64,000 nt of DNA from Pristionchus mayeri. Taxonomy: Eukaryota; Nematoda; Chromadorea; Rhabditida; Neodiplogasteridae. The position numbers and the translations under genes are program-made. The stretch covers positions 28,589,087 to 28,653,086 of the forward strand of contig BTRK01000001.1 of assembly GCA_036245805.1 (NCBI GenBank). Reading direction: 5' to 3'. Under the pieces are notes generated by a model. The model searched no databases and had not been told where the DNA came from. It saw only the letters and a list, made by a program, of their open reading frames with translations. Each line of letters begins with the position of its first letter. Positions within the stretch are counted from its first letter, which is position 1. Positions 1 through 12,860 of the stretch are shown one piece after another.

Positions 1-967
1 AACTTCAACTCGATTTAATCTGACTACAGATCTATCGGAAAATACCGTCAAAAGTCGGTCAGAACTGCATTTTCACAGAATCTGTCTACCAGGGAACCAG
101 ATTCTGAGAACTAACTATCTAGACTGCTTGTTTTTGGACTCATTTGTGTGTATGAACACTGTCGATGTAATTTTAGCCCTTAAAGCGGGTCTATGATCAC
201 TCAATCGCGATATCGGGCGATACCTCCTGACAACGGATCACATTGTTCTCTTTGTTCGGAAGTATATAGTATCCGACGGCCCCGGATCTGGAATGTGCTA
301 TTAAAATCATAGACGTAATTTTTCACGTAAATTTCGAAAATGACAATAACTTTTTGACCGCCGAACAAATTTTTTTCACTGTGTCCAAAAAACTATAAAA
401 ATTTCGATTTTCGACCCTTTATCGTTGTCGGTTCGCTTCCTAACCCACCTTTTTCGAATTTTTATGGAAAAATACGCCAGGAAAACACTAAAGACCTTAC
501 TTTTTCGAGGGATGAAAATTTCGACTTTTTATGGGGTCGGTCTGGCATTTTTCGGAAAGTGCACCAGGAGCGCTCTAACTGGGCCAAATATCAGCACTCG
601 GTATGAGAACTTCACCACAGAAATAGTGAGAGGGGTTGCAAAAATGCCGTCCGTGAACCCCTCTCAGAAGCTACGTTCTCTCGTGGAGGGTCTCTTAAAT
701 ATTAATCATAAACTGATAATGCAATTTTTGTTACTTTGGATCTCGGTGATTTAACATGGCGGAAATATGATTTTTTTGGACAACGCCGCATTAATGATCC
801 TGCTGCACCGTCTGTTGCAAAAAAATCAATATTTTTGCACGCGATCTTCATGCTTCAACAGTCATATTTAGTTATGGAATTGAGGAATGATACTATGACT
901 TGAAAATATCGTGAAACAAATAATTTTTATTTATTTTACTTATTACTTAAATAAATTAATTGCCCAG
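1..967. other. No supported exon; probable intron of the phosphomannomutase gene
   Basis: Because the first exon seen at 968 begins in the middle of a conserved domain, this stretch is most simply the preceding intron, with the 5' exons outside the window. It is AT-rich. A 109-codon open frame at 425-754 has no recognisable domain and no supporting splice sites. I see no upstream phosphomannomutase exon here. Confidence 0.5.
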
Positions 968-1276
968 ACGATCCACTTCTTCGGCGATCGCACGATGGAG
1001 GGCGGCAACGATCACGCCATCTTCGTGCATCCCCGCACCATCGGACACACTGTGACCAGCCCCGAGGACACCAGGGACCAGGTATCGATTGTTTTGTTGA
1101 TTGGTTCAGTGGTGTACCAACTGTGAATAGATGATAGTTAACTCTGTACTCACAGGCTTCATTGCGTCCCGAATGTGACGTTGAGATTCTAGTTGAAACC
1201 TGATCTATTTTTTTTAGTTTTAAACACAACTCATTCATTCCAGGTCTCTGCCATTCTCAAGTACCTCCTCGACTAA
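968..1276 (+). CDS. PMM2: Phosphomannomutase, C-terminal two exons (partial)
   Basis: Phosphomannomutase converts mannose-6-phosphate to mannose-1-phosphate in the cytosol, feeding GDP-mannose synthesis for glycosylation. Two exons are visible: 968-1081 after an AG acceptor, and 1244-1276 ending in TAA. They encode the last 48 residues. These contain the HAD-type [12 protein letters not shown] block, with the GGND acidic motif, followed by DPRT-like HPRTIGHTV and SPEDTRDQ, all hallmarks of eukaryotic PMM1/PMM2 C-termini. The frame joins in phase 0 across a 162-bp intron. The N-terminal catalytic core is not in the window, so this is a partial gene cut by the window edge, with no sign of damage. 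It lies about 340 bp upstream of TOM22 on the same strand. Family assignment is secure; the exact paralogue is not. Confidence 0.82.
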
Positions 1277-1570
1277 TTCCTGCTTGTCCAAAAATTAATA
1301 TAATTATAATAATTTCTAATTTATTGTCGCGTTTCTATGTGCCCCTTTGCTATTCGATAGTTTTATCCTCATTCTGTGATAGGCCTACCATGTCATACCG
1401 TATACGTTTCTCTCAAGGCCATTTCTTTCTCTTCATTTCCTTGCCTTTCCTCTTTGGGATTTCCTGGTCAATGATTGTTGATAATTCCGTTGCGCTGCGT
1501 TTCTTTTCTCTCGTTTTCGCTTCTGGGTTGTGTGCAATATGTTCTCTCGGCGGTAGTTGTAATAAAGGGT

Positions 1571-1582
1571 TTTCCATTTCAG
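1571..1582 (+). promoter_or_regulatory. Probable trans-splice acceptor of the TOM22 gene
   Basis: A pyrimidine-rich stretch ending in AG (TTTCCATTTCAG) lies 33 bases before the TOM22 start codon, with no upstream in-frame exon. In nematodes this pattern marks spliced-leader addition. A downstream-gene role in an operon with the phosphomannomutase is possible, but the roughly 300-bp gap is longer than in typical C. elegans operons. Confidence 0.45.
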
Positions 1583-1614
1583 GCTCCGCCCCTTTCGATC
1601 AATCGATAATCGAG

Positions 1615-2510
1615 ATGGCCGTCGTGATTCCTGCCGCGAACCGCCCGAGAGACGAGTGGGACGAGATCCCCGATGAGGAGCTGGAGGAGACGATGCTCGA
1701 GAGACTCGAGGGACTTGCCGAGGTACGGTAGGGAAGGGAGGGTACTGTATGAGTACCGAAGTAGTAAATCGATATTCTGATGGATAGGTCAAGGTTCTTT
1801 CGTTCAGGCGGTGCCCGAGTCGCTGCGCAACGCGGTGTCTGCCACGGCTTCCTGGAGCACCTCCGCCTTCTTCGGCACTGTGAGCAGAATTTATTTACTT
1901 GGCTTAAAATTATTATTATAAAACAACGTATATGATAGGTTTATGATAGTTACGGTCTACTGATCTACTCTTGTTTATAAGTGTTTGATTCAAATATCTG
2001 GGTAGAAGCTGTTTTTCGACGGTCTCTTATTTCATTAGCGATGAAACCACAGGTTTTAAACCTCTTATCAGCTTGATAATAATTAGCTGTATTGTTGTGG
2101 ATCCTTTAGTGAATCGTAGTCATACAATCAATAATATCTCGCTTGCTTCTTCAGCTGGCGTTCACTCGCTCCGCAGTGTGGGTGGTGGCGACGACCTCGC
2201 TCATCATGTTCCTGCCCTACATCATCGAGAAGGAGCGAGCGGACATGGAGAAGACGCAGGTGAGTGCACGGATTGCGGTATGAGGGGTGAGAGAGTATGG
2301 TAGAGACAAGGGAATCGAGAACTGCGTCTTGTTTGTATTTTGAGATGGATCGAATAAAGCATTGTTAGGAAATGAAATTGTTGAGCTGTTTGAGCAGCAT
2401 AAAGTGAAAGTGATTCTCGTTCGTCTCTCAATCTCATTCACTTGCAGATGGCCCAGCAGCGACAGATGCTCCTCGGCCCTGCCGCAGCGCAGATGCAGCA
2501 GAAGAAGTAA
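1615..2510 (+). CDS. tomm-22: Mitochondrial import receptor subunit TOM22
   Basis: TOM22 is the central receptor of the TOM complex in the mitochondrial outer membrane. It binds presequences and organises the pore. Four exons (1615-1722, 1808-1879, 2155-2259, 2448-2510), all in phase 0, give 115 residues. An acidic N-terminal cytosolic part contains DEELEETMLERLEGLAE, matching the family's signature with its DEELDET-like core, followed by PESLRNA. A single hydrophobic segment at about residues 67-84 follows a short basic stretch, as expected for a tail-anchored protein. The C-terminal tail contains QQRQMLLGP, which is also conserved in animal TOM22. The start follows a trans-splice-like AG. 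An AATAAA lies about 355 bp downstream (2865-2870). The assignment rests on the conserved acidic motif, the membrane segment and the tail together. Confidence 0.9.
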
Positions 2511-2864
2511 TCGATAATCAGACGACGACGAGTGACCTACCCTCCCCTCCACTCCTCATCCCTTCGACTTCCCTCCCTCTGATGCACCCACCGCACGATA
2601 GAAGTGCACCGTGTTGTCTCCTCTCCTCATAGATTTTGCTTGTTGTTCCGTGATTGTTGTTGTCCACCCCATTTCACGCCTTGTCGTGCTTCATAGCTTT
2701 GCTAGACTATCGTTATGTTTACTTCAATGTTCTCTCATACCCATGATCTATTTTCATCTTATAGATGTTTCCCTAGTTAGTTGATACTTTATGTTTGCAA
2801 AAGAGGATCGGTAGATTGTTATTCTAAACTGACGCAGATCTGATGTGCATCCATTTTTGTCGAG

Positions 2865-2870
2865 AATAAA
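2865..2870 (+). terminator. Poly(A) signal AATAAA downstream of TOM22
   Basis: A canonical AATAAA hexamer in an AT-rich stretch between the TOM22 stop and the MTERF3 start. It is the best candidate 3'-end signal for the TOM22 transcript. Confidence 0.5.
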
Positions 2871-3030
2871 GAAAAATCAAAATAATTTTGTGAAATCAAA
2901 ACATTGGTAAGATCCATCGAGAATATTTATCAAATATTGAATTGCATTAGCCACCTAGGAGTTTGGATTAGTACGCTTTTTGCATTCCTTGATTACAGTA
3001 TCCCTAGTGCCGTTCGTGTCGAGACCCTAG

Positions 3031-6000
3031 ATGCTCGCCTCACGGCTCTTGCTTCGTTCCCTGAGAGGGGGCGTGGTCAGGGCAGCGACTTCGTTGAGGG
3101 ATGCATCCAATTCGCCCGCCTACTTCCTCCCTCCGTCCGAGAGGGAAGTCACTGGGTCAAGGCAATTGAATGGCAGAGGGTACGGTACACCTTATTGACT
3201 GCATTTTGGAATTGTAATTAGATTTTATTTTTATTCAATGAACAATTCATTAACACCAGTTGATATGGATGGCACGATGTAGCGAATGAAAAAATCGCAA
3301 CGTCATGTTCAATTTTCTCCTTCTCATCAAGTGAAAATTGGTCGATTTTTAGATGACAAGTGAATGTTAGTAGCATCATCATTCATTGTGCCCTTTATAA
3401 TTGGCGAGAGGATGTGTGAAGAGGAGAGGGCGCTGCCTCTGGTACATGATTCCCAGTGGGATCCCTACCAACTGCGATATTCCATTGGGAAAGTGACTAT
3501 CCGAGTGGAATTTTCCAGTTGGTAGGAATCCACCGATAAACGTTTACTAGAGGTTGTCAGACAGCCAGACTACTCATGGTTTTCCTCATTGGCAGACGCG
3601 ACAGCCAGGAAGGCGTTGCAGCTGCAGATCGGCAGTCGCTGGTGCTGCCCCGAGATGGCGGAGCGGAGGTAGACCCGCTCGAGGGACCATCGCGTACGGT
3701 ACCGAGGGGGTACGGTAGAAGGCGATCGTCTTCGATCAGTGATTGAAATTGCTGGAATTTTCGTTGGTTTGGCAAAAAAAATTTCCTGCGGATTCAGCGG
3801 GTTGACCGTTATGAGGAAGGTATGTGGGAAGAAAATGTCATAGTAGGTGTAGGTTACGGTAAGAATTAAATTATCGATTGCAGATATGCCCAGCGAGGAA
3901 ATGGTGGCACAGTTGCGACAGCTGTACTTTGAGGAGGACCCGGAGACGGCCATGGAGAAGAGTACGGTAGGTGATTATCGATTATTCAGGGAATTACGGT
4001 ATTTCCGTATTACGTATTACGTATATTTTTAAAGGGTAACACGCGTGAGTCGGGCCGTCCCGCCTTCCGTCCCATCATCTACAACGAGGACGAACTGGAC
4101 GGATCGGACCTCAGCAAGCCGCCCAGCAGGTATACGATAGTGAGGGATACGGTAGGGGTACGGTATCGATTGGGTACAAGATAATGTAGATGTTCTGCGA
4201 GAGCAGAATGTTTAGCAACTTGGTGTCTTCCTAAACTTCTTAACGTACATTTTAATGAATATTAAAATACTCGCAGAACGGGAAAATATTTATCTGTGAA
4301 TATTTTCTCGTTCATCGAGTATTATTGCACTTTAAGAAGTTTATCATAACACCACTTTCCTACGTAATTCTACTCTCACAGTAATATTTTATAATATTTC
4401 AATCTAGGTCGAATCCACACCCATTCGACACTTCCGTGCTTCCTCCCACTCACTCTCGGACGCTGACGCCCTTCGTGAACACGACGCCCCTGCTGAAAGT
4501 GCTTGTGGATCTGGGCGTAGACCTGTTCGAGGTACGGTATGAGTACGGTAGTTGGATAAGAGATAATGGTAGGAAATTAATCAAAAACACTCATCTTTAG
4601 AATACTTTAGGATACATCCAGTTGAATTAATACTTACAGATCGAGTGCAAGTATCCGCAAGTGCCACGCCACCTTCTGCGGTTATCGCACGCCGACGCGC
4701 GCACCAAGATACGGTGGCTCGTATCGATCGGTCAGTTTGTGAATTTTATTTTTCGGACCATAGATAGCAAGCTTCATCGACATAACAAGCTGTTGCTGTT
4801 TCCCCGTTGAAAAAAAGTTACATGGAATGGAATATTCTATTCAGGATACTGTATTGATCAGGCGATAAACGAATTTCCGTTCAGGATTCACGCCCGAGTC
4901 GCTCGGCGACTACCTCACGCGCAATCCCTTCGTGCTGCTCCAGAATGTGGATGATATGAAGGTACAGTACCACCGATAGGGTACTACAGTATTGCAATAC
5001 AAGAGAAGGGGAATCAATATTGCATGATGTGTACGGTAGTTTATCGATTATCGATCGATTGCAGGCTCGTGTCAACTTCCTCGCCTCGATCAAGTTCAAT
5101 CGCAATGAGATTCTAAAGCTCGTCACCGAGAGTCGGTGAGCAACTGAAAATCAATATATGATGGATACGGTAAACCAGCTAATAATGAATATTGTAGGTT
5201 CTGGCTGAATATCGACGTGAAGACGACGGAGAAGCGACTGGATACGGTAACGGGCATGTTCGGACTGAAGAAGTCGATAATGAGGAAGGTACGATGAGTT
5301 ATCGATTGAATATCTGGATTTGGTTATTTTATGGTTAAAATTTTTAAACGCGATTTTTCTAGTTGGTTTTTTAACCTTCCAAAACCATGACATTTCGAAT
5401 AGCAATTCCATATTATTTTTTTGTGAACAGCTGATGGAATGCACTGAAATAAGTATTCATTTTTAATGTTCTTTGGAAATCAATAAAGGTAATGGAATTC
5501 CCGTATGAGGCACACAAGTCCTGCGGGGAGCACACTGCTAGACCATTGTCTAATGAACTGGATATCAATATTAATCTTCTGCCCCATTCGCAGGTGCTGG
5601 TGAAGGAGCCGCGCCTTCTCATGTTCGGTCTCGGGCCCCTCGATGTGAGGCTAAGTTTCAGAATCAGTGATATCCATGCATCGGAAATGCAGTGAAAAGG
5701 GAGAAAATTGCGAGGTTGATTATTAATGAAAATGTAATAACTATTGCAGCGCATCTTTAACCTGATGACGAAGGAGTTCGGACTGAGTCCGCAGCAAGTG
5801 AAGGGCATTCTGGTGGAGGACCCGCGAGTCTTCATCATGGGTGAGAAACACACACGTCACTATGACTTATGAGATAACAGGAAAATCCGGTCCTCATTTG
5901 GCACACCTAGTTAGTTGCACTGGAATGTACACGATTGTAAAACATGGAAAATTTGACTACTCTCTTTCTCCAATAACTTATACTGTGATAATTAAATGTT

Positions 6001-6890
6001 AAATCTGGATACGGTAATTACGACCACATTTTCGAATGGGCGAAACTATGCATTGTAACCAGTTCGCATAATTTTCGAAGTATTTAAAAAATATTATGTT
6101 ATTAACATTGTTCCTTGCAGACCACCGCGTGCTGCAGGTCAACTTCTTCTACGCGACGCGCGCGATGCAGCTGCAGCCGGAGCAGATCGTGCAGCATCCA
6201 TTCATCCTTCGGGTCGCACCCCACGCACTCAGGTCAACAGAATAGTTATATCTATGCGGTTCGGGTAGAAACGCGATAGCAAAGAGAATGAGAATTGCAA
6301 GCAAACGATAGGCTATTATTGATGTTGTGATTCACGAACTGACTGACTAAGGTCAAACAGTGCACAAGCTCTTCATATATTTCTATTGCTATAAATGGAG
6401 CCATTTACGACTTGAAATCGATATTTGAAATGCATGCAAACATTTTCCAGGTCCCGTAACGAATTTCTGCGCACTGTGGGACGCGCGCGCTTCTCGGAGG
6501 ATCAACCGGTCGGCAAGGGTCGAAAAGGAAATGAGGTATAGTAGCGTATTGTAATCGGAGAGAGGCACGGTATCGTCACTTATCTCATCCTTTACGCCAG
6601 TCTTCTGGGGGAAGGGGGAGAGGGTGGGGTCCTATCTTGGAGATGCGACGTACTCACTGCGTTCTCTATGTTTGGCATTATTATATCGAGGATCATTCCT
6701 CCTGTTTTCGTCTTCGTAGTTCGATGAAACGTGGAAAAAAGGAAAAAAATATGTTGATCTTTGATCTTTATTTTCCTCTCTTCAGGTCGTTTCTCTCACG
6801 GATCTTCTGCTGGCGAGTGATGCTGAATTCGAGGAGAAAGCTGCTCGAGTGAAACCCGGATCCTACGATGCATACCTGAGGTCCCACTGA
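3031..6890 (+). CDS. MTERF3: Mitochondrial transcription termination factor family protein, MTERF3-like
   Basis: MTERF3 proteins act in the mitochondrial matrix on mtDNA transcription and mitoribosome assembly. Fourteen exons sum to 440 codons in frame: 3031-3179, 3561-3668, 3894-3966, 4035-4129, 4408-4531, 4640-4730, 4885-4961, 5065-5135, 5198-5288, 5594-5644, 5750-5840, 6121-6232, 6451-6535, 6786-6890. Human MTERF3 is of similar size. The N-terminus (MLASRLLLRSLRGG...) is a strong mitochondrial presequence, rich in Arg, Ser and Leu with no acidic residues. From about residue 168, helical mTERF repeats follow (LLKVLVDLGVDLFE, VLVKEPRLLMFGLGPLD, GILVEDPRVFIM), then the conserved FLRTVGRARF block. 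Boundaries of exons 2 and 3 are the least certain: the only in-frame solution found uses the acceptors at 3560 and 3893. It lies next to another mitochondrial-protein gene, TOM22. Confidence 0.87.
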
Positions 6891-8308
6891 TCTCTGATCT
6901 TTGATTCCTCCCGTGTCTTTTGTTAGTTGCGAATCTCGATCGATTTGTGTTGTCGACGAGACGAAATTTAGTTACCCAAACCCCTTTTTTGTTTTCGTTT
7001 TCGCTCGCTGGTGAACGTTGTTTGATCCGATGCTCAAAGTGCCTTGATAGTCTTACCCTTTTCCCAGTTTGTTTCATTTGTTATTGCGAAGTTTTGATGA
7101 TTCGATCATATTGATAAAGTACGCAAGTAATGGTGCAGCAGTAACACGCGACAGATATAGTTGAGACCTTGATCATCTGGGAAACTCGGGAACTCTGGGT
7201 GAATTCTAGTGTCATCAACAATCCAAAGGGGGCATTCCATCAATATCTGTTCCGTGCATCTCCATGTGCATACGTGCCTCGCTAGACTACACAGCCACAG
7301 GGTAGACTCCCCCTCCCATCATAGGGAGAGAGAGAGAGAGAGAGGACTACTCAGCCCCCATGCGCTCCCCTATTCTCCTACAGGGTGTCAAGGGTGTCAT
7401 TGTAGACTACACTCGGATCATGCTCACTCTCTCTCACTTTGTCGTTATCTCTCGTCTTCCCTGACCGGCGAGAGGAGAAAAAGGGCGCTCTTTCGAACCC
7501 GAGTGGCGCGTGCGCTTGCAATGAGCATGCCATCTCCTTGTTTATAAGGGCGGAGGAGGATGAACTTGGTGGTTCCTCAAGGGCTCCTTTCCGAATCGAT
7601 TTTGATTTTAGGATATCTACATCAATCAGTGTAGGATTTTGACTGAAGACTTGCGATTTGCTCATTTCCCAATATCCTCATTGTTCTGCAAGATTTGGAA
7701 GAGATCAATCATGTTGTTCCCTTTGCAATACTACTCTCGCACTGATAAACCAGAGAGTTACGCAACACGGAACGAGTATTTGGGTGGTCGCATCGGGTCG
7801 CTTTAGGGGGGGGGGGCGAAAGTTCCCCCTCTCCCTCCTCTTTCCCTTTCCTCCGCGATTTCGCCCTCATTGATTAGTCGAGTTGTTATCACTCGTGTAC
7901 TAAATGTGTCCTACCAGTCAGACTGTGCGATAGAGCATGGGAATTTGAGAGAAACAGAGAAAAATATCGTTCTAGTTAGATGCGCACGGTGTACTTTGCA
8001 CATTGCCGGAATACAAGTCAAGTGTAGTCTAGTCGCGGGTTTCCTTCGTATCTTATCGCCTGCCCTTGTACTGTCATTTCAGTTCATTTCGCCCTTCGTT
8101 ATTGCCACGCATTCTTTCCTGATTACCCACTCTACGGTTCCGGACAAAAAGTCTTGGACAAAAAGTCTCCTTTGATATATCAAAGACAACATGACGTCAT
8201 GGTTCTCATCCGACCTAATGCCTTTTCAACAATTTTCAAATCGCTTTCTGTTCTGTTGTACAGCCGTCGGCTTTTTCTAACTTTACCTTTGATCTTCAGA
8301 GCTCCACA
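6891..8308. other. Intergenic region between MTERF3 and acyl-CoA oxidase 1
   Basis: No exon with splice support was found. The region holds a short GA microsatellite near 7323-7343, an 11-G run near 7806, and the right half of a MITE at 8171-8222. The last bases before 8309 contain TTTGATCTTCAG, a likely trans-splice acceptor for the oxidase gene. Confidence 0.5.
8171..8222. mobile_element. Half copy of the TGACGTCA-bearing MITE
   Basis: The centre (TTTGATATATCAAAG) and right arm (TGACGTCA, then GTTCTCATCCGACCTA) match the full palindromic copies at 28874, 29676 and 33326. The left arm is absent, so this is a truncated copy upstream of the oxidase gene. Confidence 0.7.
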
Positions 8309-11300
8309 ATGACCTACGACAATGTGATTCAGCCGGGCGACAATCCGGATCTCACCAAGGTCAGAACTGTACTTTAATCTGATTAGAAAATCGATAATTC
8401 AGGAGCGCAAATCGGCGAGTTTCAATCTGTGGAAGATGCAATGCTTCGTGCACGAAGGAGAGGAAGTTGTCAGGGTATGAGCCGATATTTTTTTTAGATA
8501 AAGTTGTAGTTCAGACTTTCTCTTCCTGAATGTTTTGCAAAATCAGTTCCTGATCATATTTCTCATTTCTGATGAGTATCTCGAGAAAATAATAGTTCTT
8601 TCCTCATCCTATGGATAGATCCTTCCGACTAATGCTTTGGAATTCCCGAAATTGAGAAGGAAGTTGGAAATATATTTAATCAGTGTTGCCGAAGTTTATC
8701 TTTGATCTTTCAGAGACGCAAGGAGATTCTCGAGTTCGTACAGAAGACGAGGGAATTCGATGACCCGATTCCGGCAGAATTCCTCAGCAGAGAGGAGATC
8801 GTAGACAGAGGAGCAAGGAAGGTTATTGCGATATTTTGTTCTCTGATGTAATTCATTTTTGCCATTTTGGAGGCGATGGAAATATCGTTGATTTCGTCTC
8901 CATCATCTAGGTCCTTTGAGACTAGTGGCGCGATAGAGAGTCAATCCCTCCATGCTCATTCGTTCTCCTTGAATTCGATTGATCTTTGATCTCCATTTCT
9001 ATCTCTCTGCAGGCGAAGGCGATGACCGACAACGCGGACGCCATCGACGGCTCCGATTTCTTCGGCGAGGGACTCTACTATCAATCGTGAGGCTGATCTT
9101 TGATTTTTTTTCAATTAGTAGTAAGAGTTCGTCATGTCTTCGTTACAATACTGCCGAAAAATATTATCGTTTGCCTGATGTCTGATTTTGAATAAATAAT
9201 AATTTTTGAATAAATTGGCAAATGTAGGTGAAAATAAATCGATAATTGCAGTCTGGTAATTGGTCGCGAGCTGCACTCGATGTCGCTGCACTACGGCATG
9301 TTCCTGCCCACGATTCAGGTCTGATCTTTGAATTTTCTGAATTTATAAGCAATACCTTCTTTGGCATGAAGTGATAGTTGCATTTTTTATATGGAACACT
9401 TCGGAGTACTAGTGAGGATTCCTCCTGTTATTAGAAAAGAGTGGAACACACAATGACCAGCTCGAATCTGACTATTGCAACCGATTATCTTTCTCAGATG
9501 CTCAAAAGCAGAAAGAGAGAGAGCGATTGGCAGCAATAATAATCAGAGCTTTGGCAAAACAATATTGAAACTCTAGAAGACTTTCGGAGATTACTATAGA
9601 CTGATTTTCGATTGACAATTGATCGATTGCAGGGTCAGACAGACGACGATCAGATGGACGAGTGGATGGGGCCGACCATCGGTAGAGCCTTCTTGGGCAC
9701 CTACGCGCAGACTGAGTTGGGACACGGTACGGGACGGTTACGGTGGAAGGAGTACTGTAGAGCACTGTAGAGTACTGTAGATGATGTCAGTGGAGACAGA
9801 TTGAACTGCTATTAGGTATAGGATAGCTGTGGAATTTCGATTGATATGGAGGTTACTGTATCCGTTTTGAAATATCGATTGGAGGTTCCAATCTGACGAA
9901 GCTGGAGACAACTGCGACGTACGACCCGAAGACGGAGGAGTTCGTACTGCACACTCCCACACTTACAGCAACCAAATGGTGAGGAAGGTTCGATACCACT
10001 ACCGTACTCCATTGTACCGTATCTAGGTGGCCGGGCGGACTCGGAAAGAGCGCAAACGTCGCTGTTGTAATGGCACAGTTGTTCACTAACGGAGTGAACA
10101 AGGTCTTTCTTTCTATCGTTCTGATCTGTCAATAGACGTTGATCGTTGACCTCCAGGGTCCTCATCCCTTCTTCGTTCCTCTCCGTGATCCCGACACGCA
10201 CATGCCTCTGAAGGGAGTCACACTGGGAGATATCGGGCCCAAGTTCGGTGAGTTGTCCACTGATTTATTGTAAATACTGAAGATCAAAGATCTTAAAAGT
10301 TCTACATCCAGAAATTGCATTCATGATCAAACAAATATCTAACATTTCTCAGGCATCAACTCGAACGACAACGGCTTCCTTATCTTTGACCACTACAGAA
10401 TCCCGAGGAGAAACATGTTCATGCGATTCTCCAAGGTACCGTAAAAACTGCAATCTACCAGCTCAGATCCCTTCGGGACCAAGAAAGATTCGATTCAGGT
10501 ATTACCCGATGGAACTTACGTCGCTCCTCACCATGCGAAACTCGGCTTCGGAACGATGGTCTTCGTTCGATCGATTATGATCAAGGTATACGGTGTGTCG
10601 ATGCTACTGTAGCTTCAATTATCGATTAGCTCTACCATATTCTTTTCAGGACCAAGCAACTCAATTAGGAGCTGCTGCCGTGATCGCCATTCGATATTCC
10701 GCAGTTCGCAGACAGGGAGAGATCAATGAAGGGTGAGTACCGTATTCTACAGTATCCCCTTGATCTACCGTGATCCTCAGGGCGGGAGAAGTGCAAGTGA
10801 TCGACTACCGTACTCAGCAGTTCCGACTGCTTCCTCAGCTCGCACGAGCCTTCGCCTTCCTCTTTGCCGCTTACGAGATCAAGACGATGTACCTCATGGT
10901 GAGCTCTTCGACCAAATCAAGAATACGGTAATCGATCGATTGGTAGATCAAACTTTGCAGGTCACCGAGCAGATCGGAGATGGTAACATGGATGTGCTGG
11001 CCGAGATGCATGCGGTTTCTTCCGGTCTCAAGGTGAGGAAGGGTCGAAGATTGCACAGCACTCAAGTAGGAAATAAATACTTGTCGTGCTATTATCTCTT
11101 TTTGTATTTTATATTTTCTAAAATTAGAAAAATAAAATTTTCAGTCGGTAGTCTCGTGGGAGACAGCACAGGGAATCGAGCAGCTGCGACTCGCTTGTGG
11201 AGGACATGGTGAGAGGGTCCCGAGGGGATTGTCTGGGTTACTGTAGATTCGCTGTCGAATCAGACGATGTGAGATTCAATATTAGTTAATTTTTGGTAGA

Positions 11301-12860
11301 ATGTGTCCAGTTCCAATTCTGCCTACCTTTGTAAAAACAACAAAAATACCCTCAGGTTACTCTCGTGCCTCTGCCTTCCCCGACATCTACACTTACGCAG
11401 TGGGTGGATGCACTTATGAGGGAGAGAATATCGTCATGCTCCTTCAAGTTGCAAGGTATGTACAGAATTCTGAAGAATTGGAGAGGAATCGAGAAATGAC
11501 GTAATCAATCGATATTCTCCAGATTCCTAATGAAGTGCGCGAAGGAAGTTCGAATCGGCAATCCCAAACTCGCGAACATCGGAGAATACATTGCAAGAAA
11601 TGTAATGAATTACTTTTCTAGAGATGATTCAGTGACTTCTAAAAATTCTGTAAATTACGACCATTCTTCTGAAAGATACTTCAAAGATTACGTAGTGATG
11701 ACAGAATCGACTTCGGCTCAGTTTACAAAATTGTGATCATCCCCCTGAAAGACATTCAAGAATACTTAGTGATGACTTTCAGGATTCTGGAAAAGCGCGA
11801 ATTCGTTCGTGGAAACAAGTAACAGATGAGGATATCATTCATGATTTCGAGGCTGTTGCGAGAAGAATGGTGAGTGAGGGAGGGATAGATGAGAGGAAGG
11901 GGCATGGGTTGGATGGATTACCTAATAATGATTCAACTCCAGATCTTTGCTTCTTATGATCGACTCAAGTCTTGCGAAAATGCGATGACCAAGAAGGAGG
12001 CTTGGAACAAATGCTCGATCGATCTGTGCAAGACTGCCAGGGTACGGTATACATAGTTACTGTGGATGTGGACGCTGTTCAATATCACTAGAACATCGGC
12101 TATAAATTATATCAACAACGAGCACTTTAGATGCACGTGAAGTTGTATCTGGTCAAAGTTTTCCTCCGAAGAGTTTCGACGTGTGAGGATGCGGCTTGCA
12201 AAAAGGTTGGTTTTGAAAGAGGAAGTAAAGTAGATAGATAGCTATTCATTTTTTTGGTTATTTTTCACTCACTCACAAGATAAAACCAACCGTGAATCTC
12301 AAATGCCATGGTGAGTGAGAGTCGGAAATCTTCTTCTATTGCAATGAAGAAAGTCATTGTAGGTGATGCATACTCTCGCCACATTGTACGCATTCGATCT
12401 AATCTCCGGAGCTTCCGGATATTTCATGAAGGTTCGCCCTACCGTACTCCTACCGAAAACATCATGCGGATACTGTAACCTTACTCTCAGGGTGGATTCA
12501 TGTCCGAGCAGCAATCAGAACTCGTCCAGAGTGATCTCTATGAAATTCTCGAAGTTTGTTCTTTGATCTCTCATCTTGGATTGATCATTGATCTCAGGTT
12601 CTCCGACCAGAATCTGTGGCTCTGGCTGATTCCTGGGATATGTCCGATCTCGAACTGAGATCTGTTCTGGGAAGGAGGGATGGAAACGTGTATCCTGCCC
12701 TCTTGGAGTGGGCCAAGAAGAGTCAACTGAACAGAACCGAGGTGGGATAGAAATTGATCCTTGATTTTTCAGTTGTAACAATTGGATTCTTTTCCAGGTC
12801 CTTCCCACATTCGAGAAATATCTCGGTCCGATGATGAAAGAGGGACGATCACATCTCTGA
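8309..12860 (+). CDS. acox-1: Peroxisomal acyl-CoA oxidase, plus-strand copy
   Basis: Acyl-CoA oxidase performs the first, FAD-dependent step of peroxisomal beta-oxidation, giving trans-2-enoyl-CoA and H2O2. In nematodes the family also shortens ascaroside side chains. About 24 exons were traced from 8309-8359 to 12798-12860, summing to about 670 codons (human ACOX1 has 660). Visible landmarks are TELGHGSNL with the FAD/substrate site (about residue 155), [25 protein letters not shown], and [11 protein letters not shown], whose Glu aligns with the family's catalytic base (about residue 430). The C-terminus is RSHL, a PTS1-type peroxisomal signal. Exon 11 is best read from 10499; a closer upstream AG would shift the frame. 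A near-identical paralogue lies inverted at 16383-23378. No frame damage was found. Confidence 0.93.

Noticed and set aside
425..754. 109-codon frame near the window start
   Set aside because: AT-rich, no domain, no splice context, and inside the likely phosphomannomutase intron.
10436..10498. Apparent one-base frameshift in oxidase exon 11
   Set aside because: It appears only if the acceptor at 10466 is used. The acceptor at 10498 (GATTCGATTCAG) restores frame and family alignment, and the same site exists in the sister copy.
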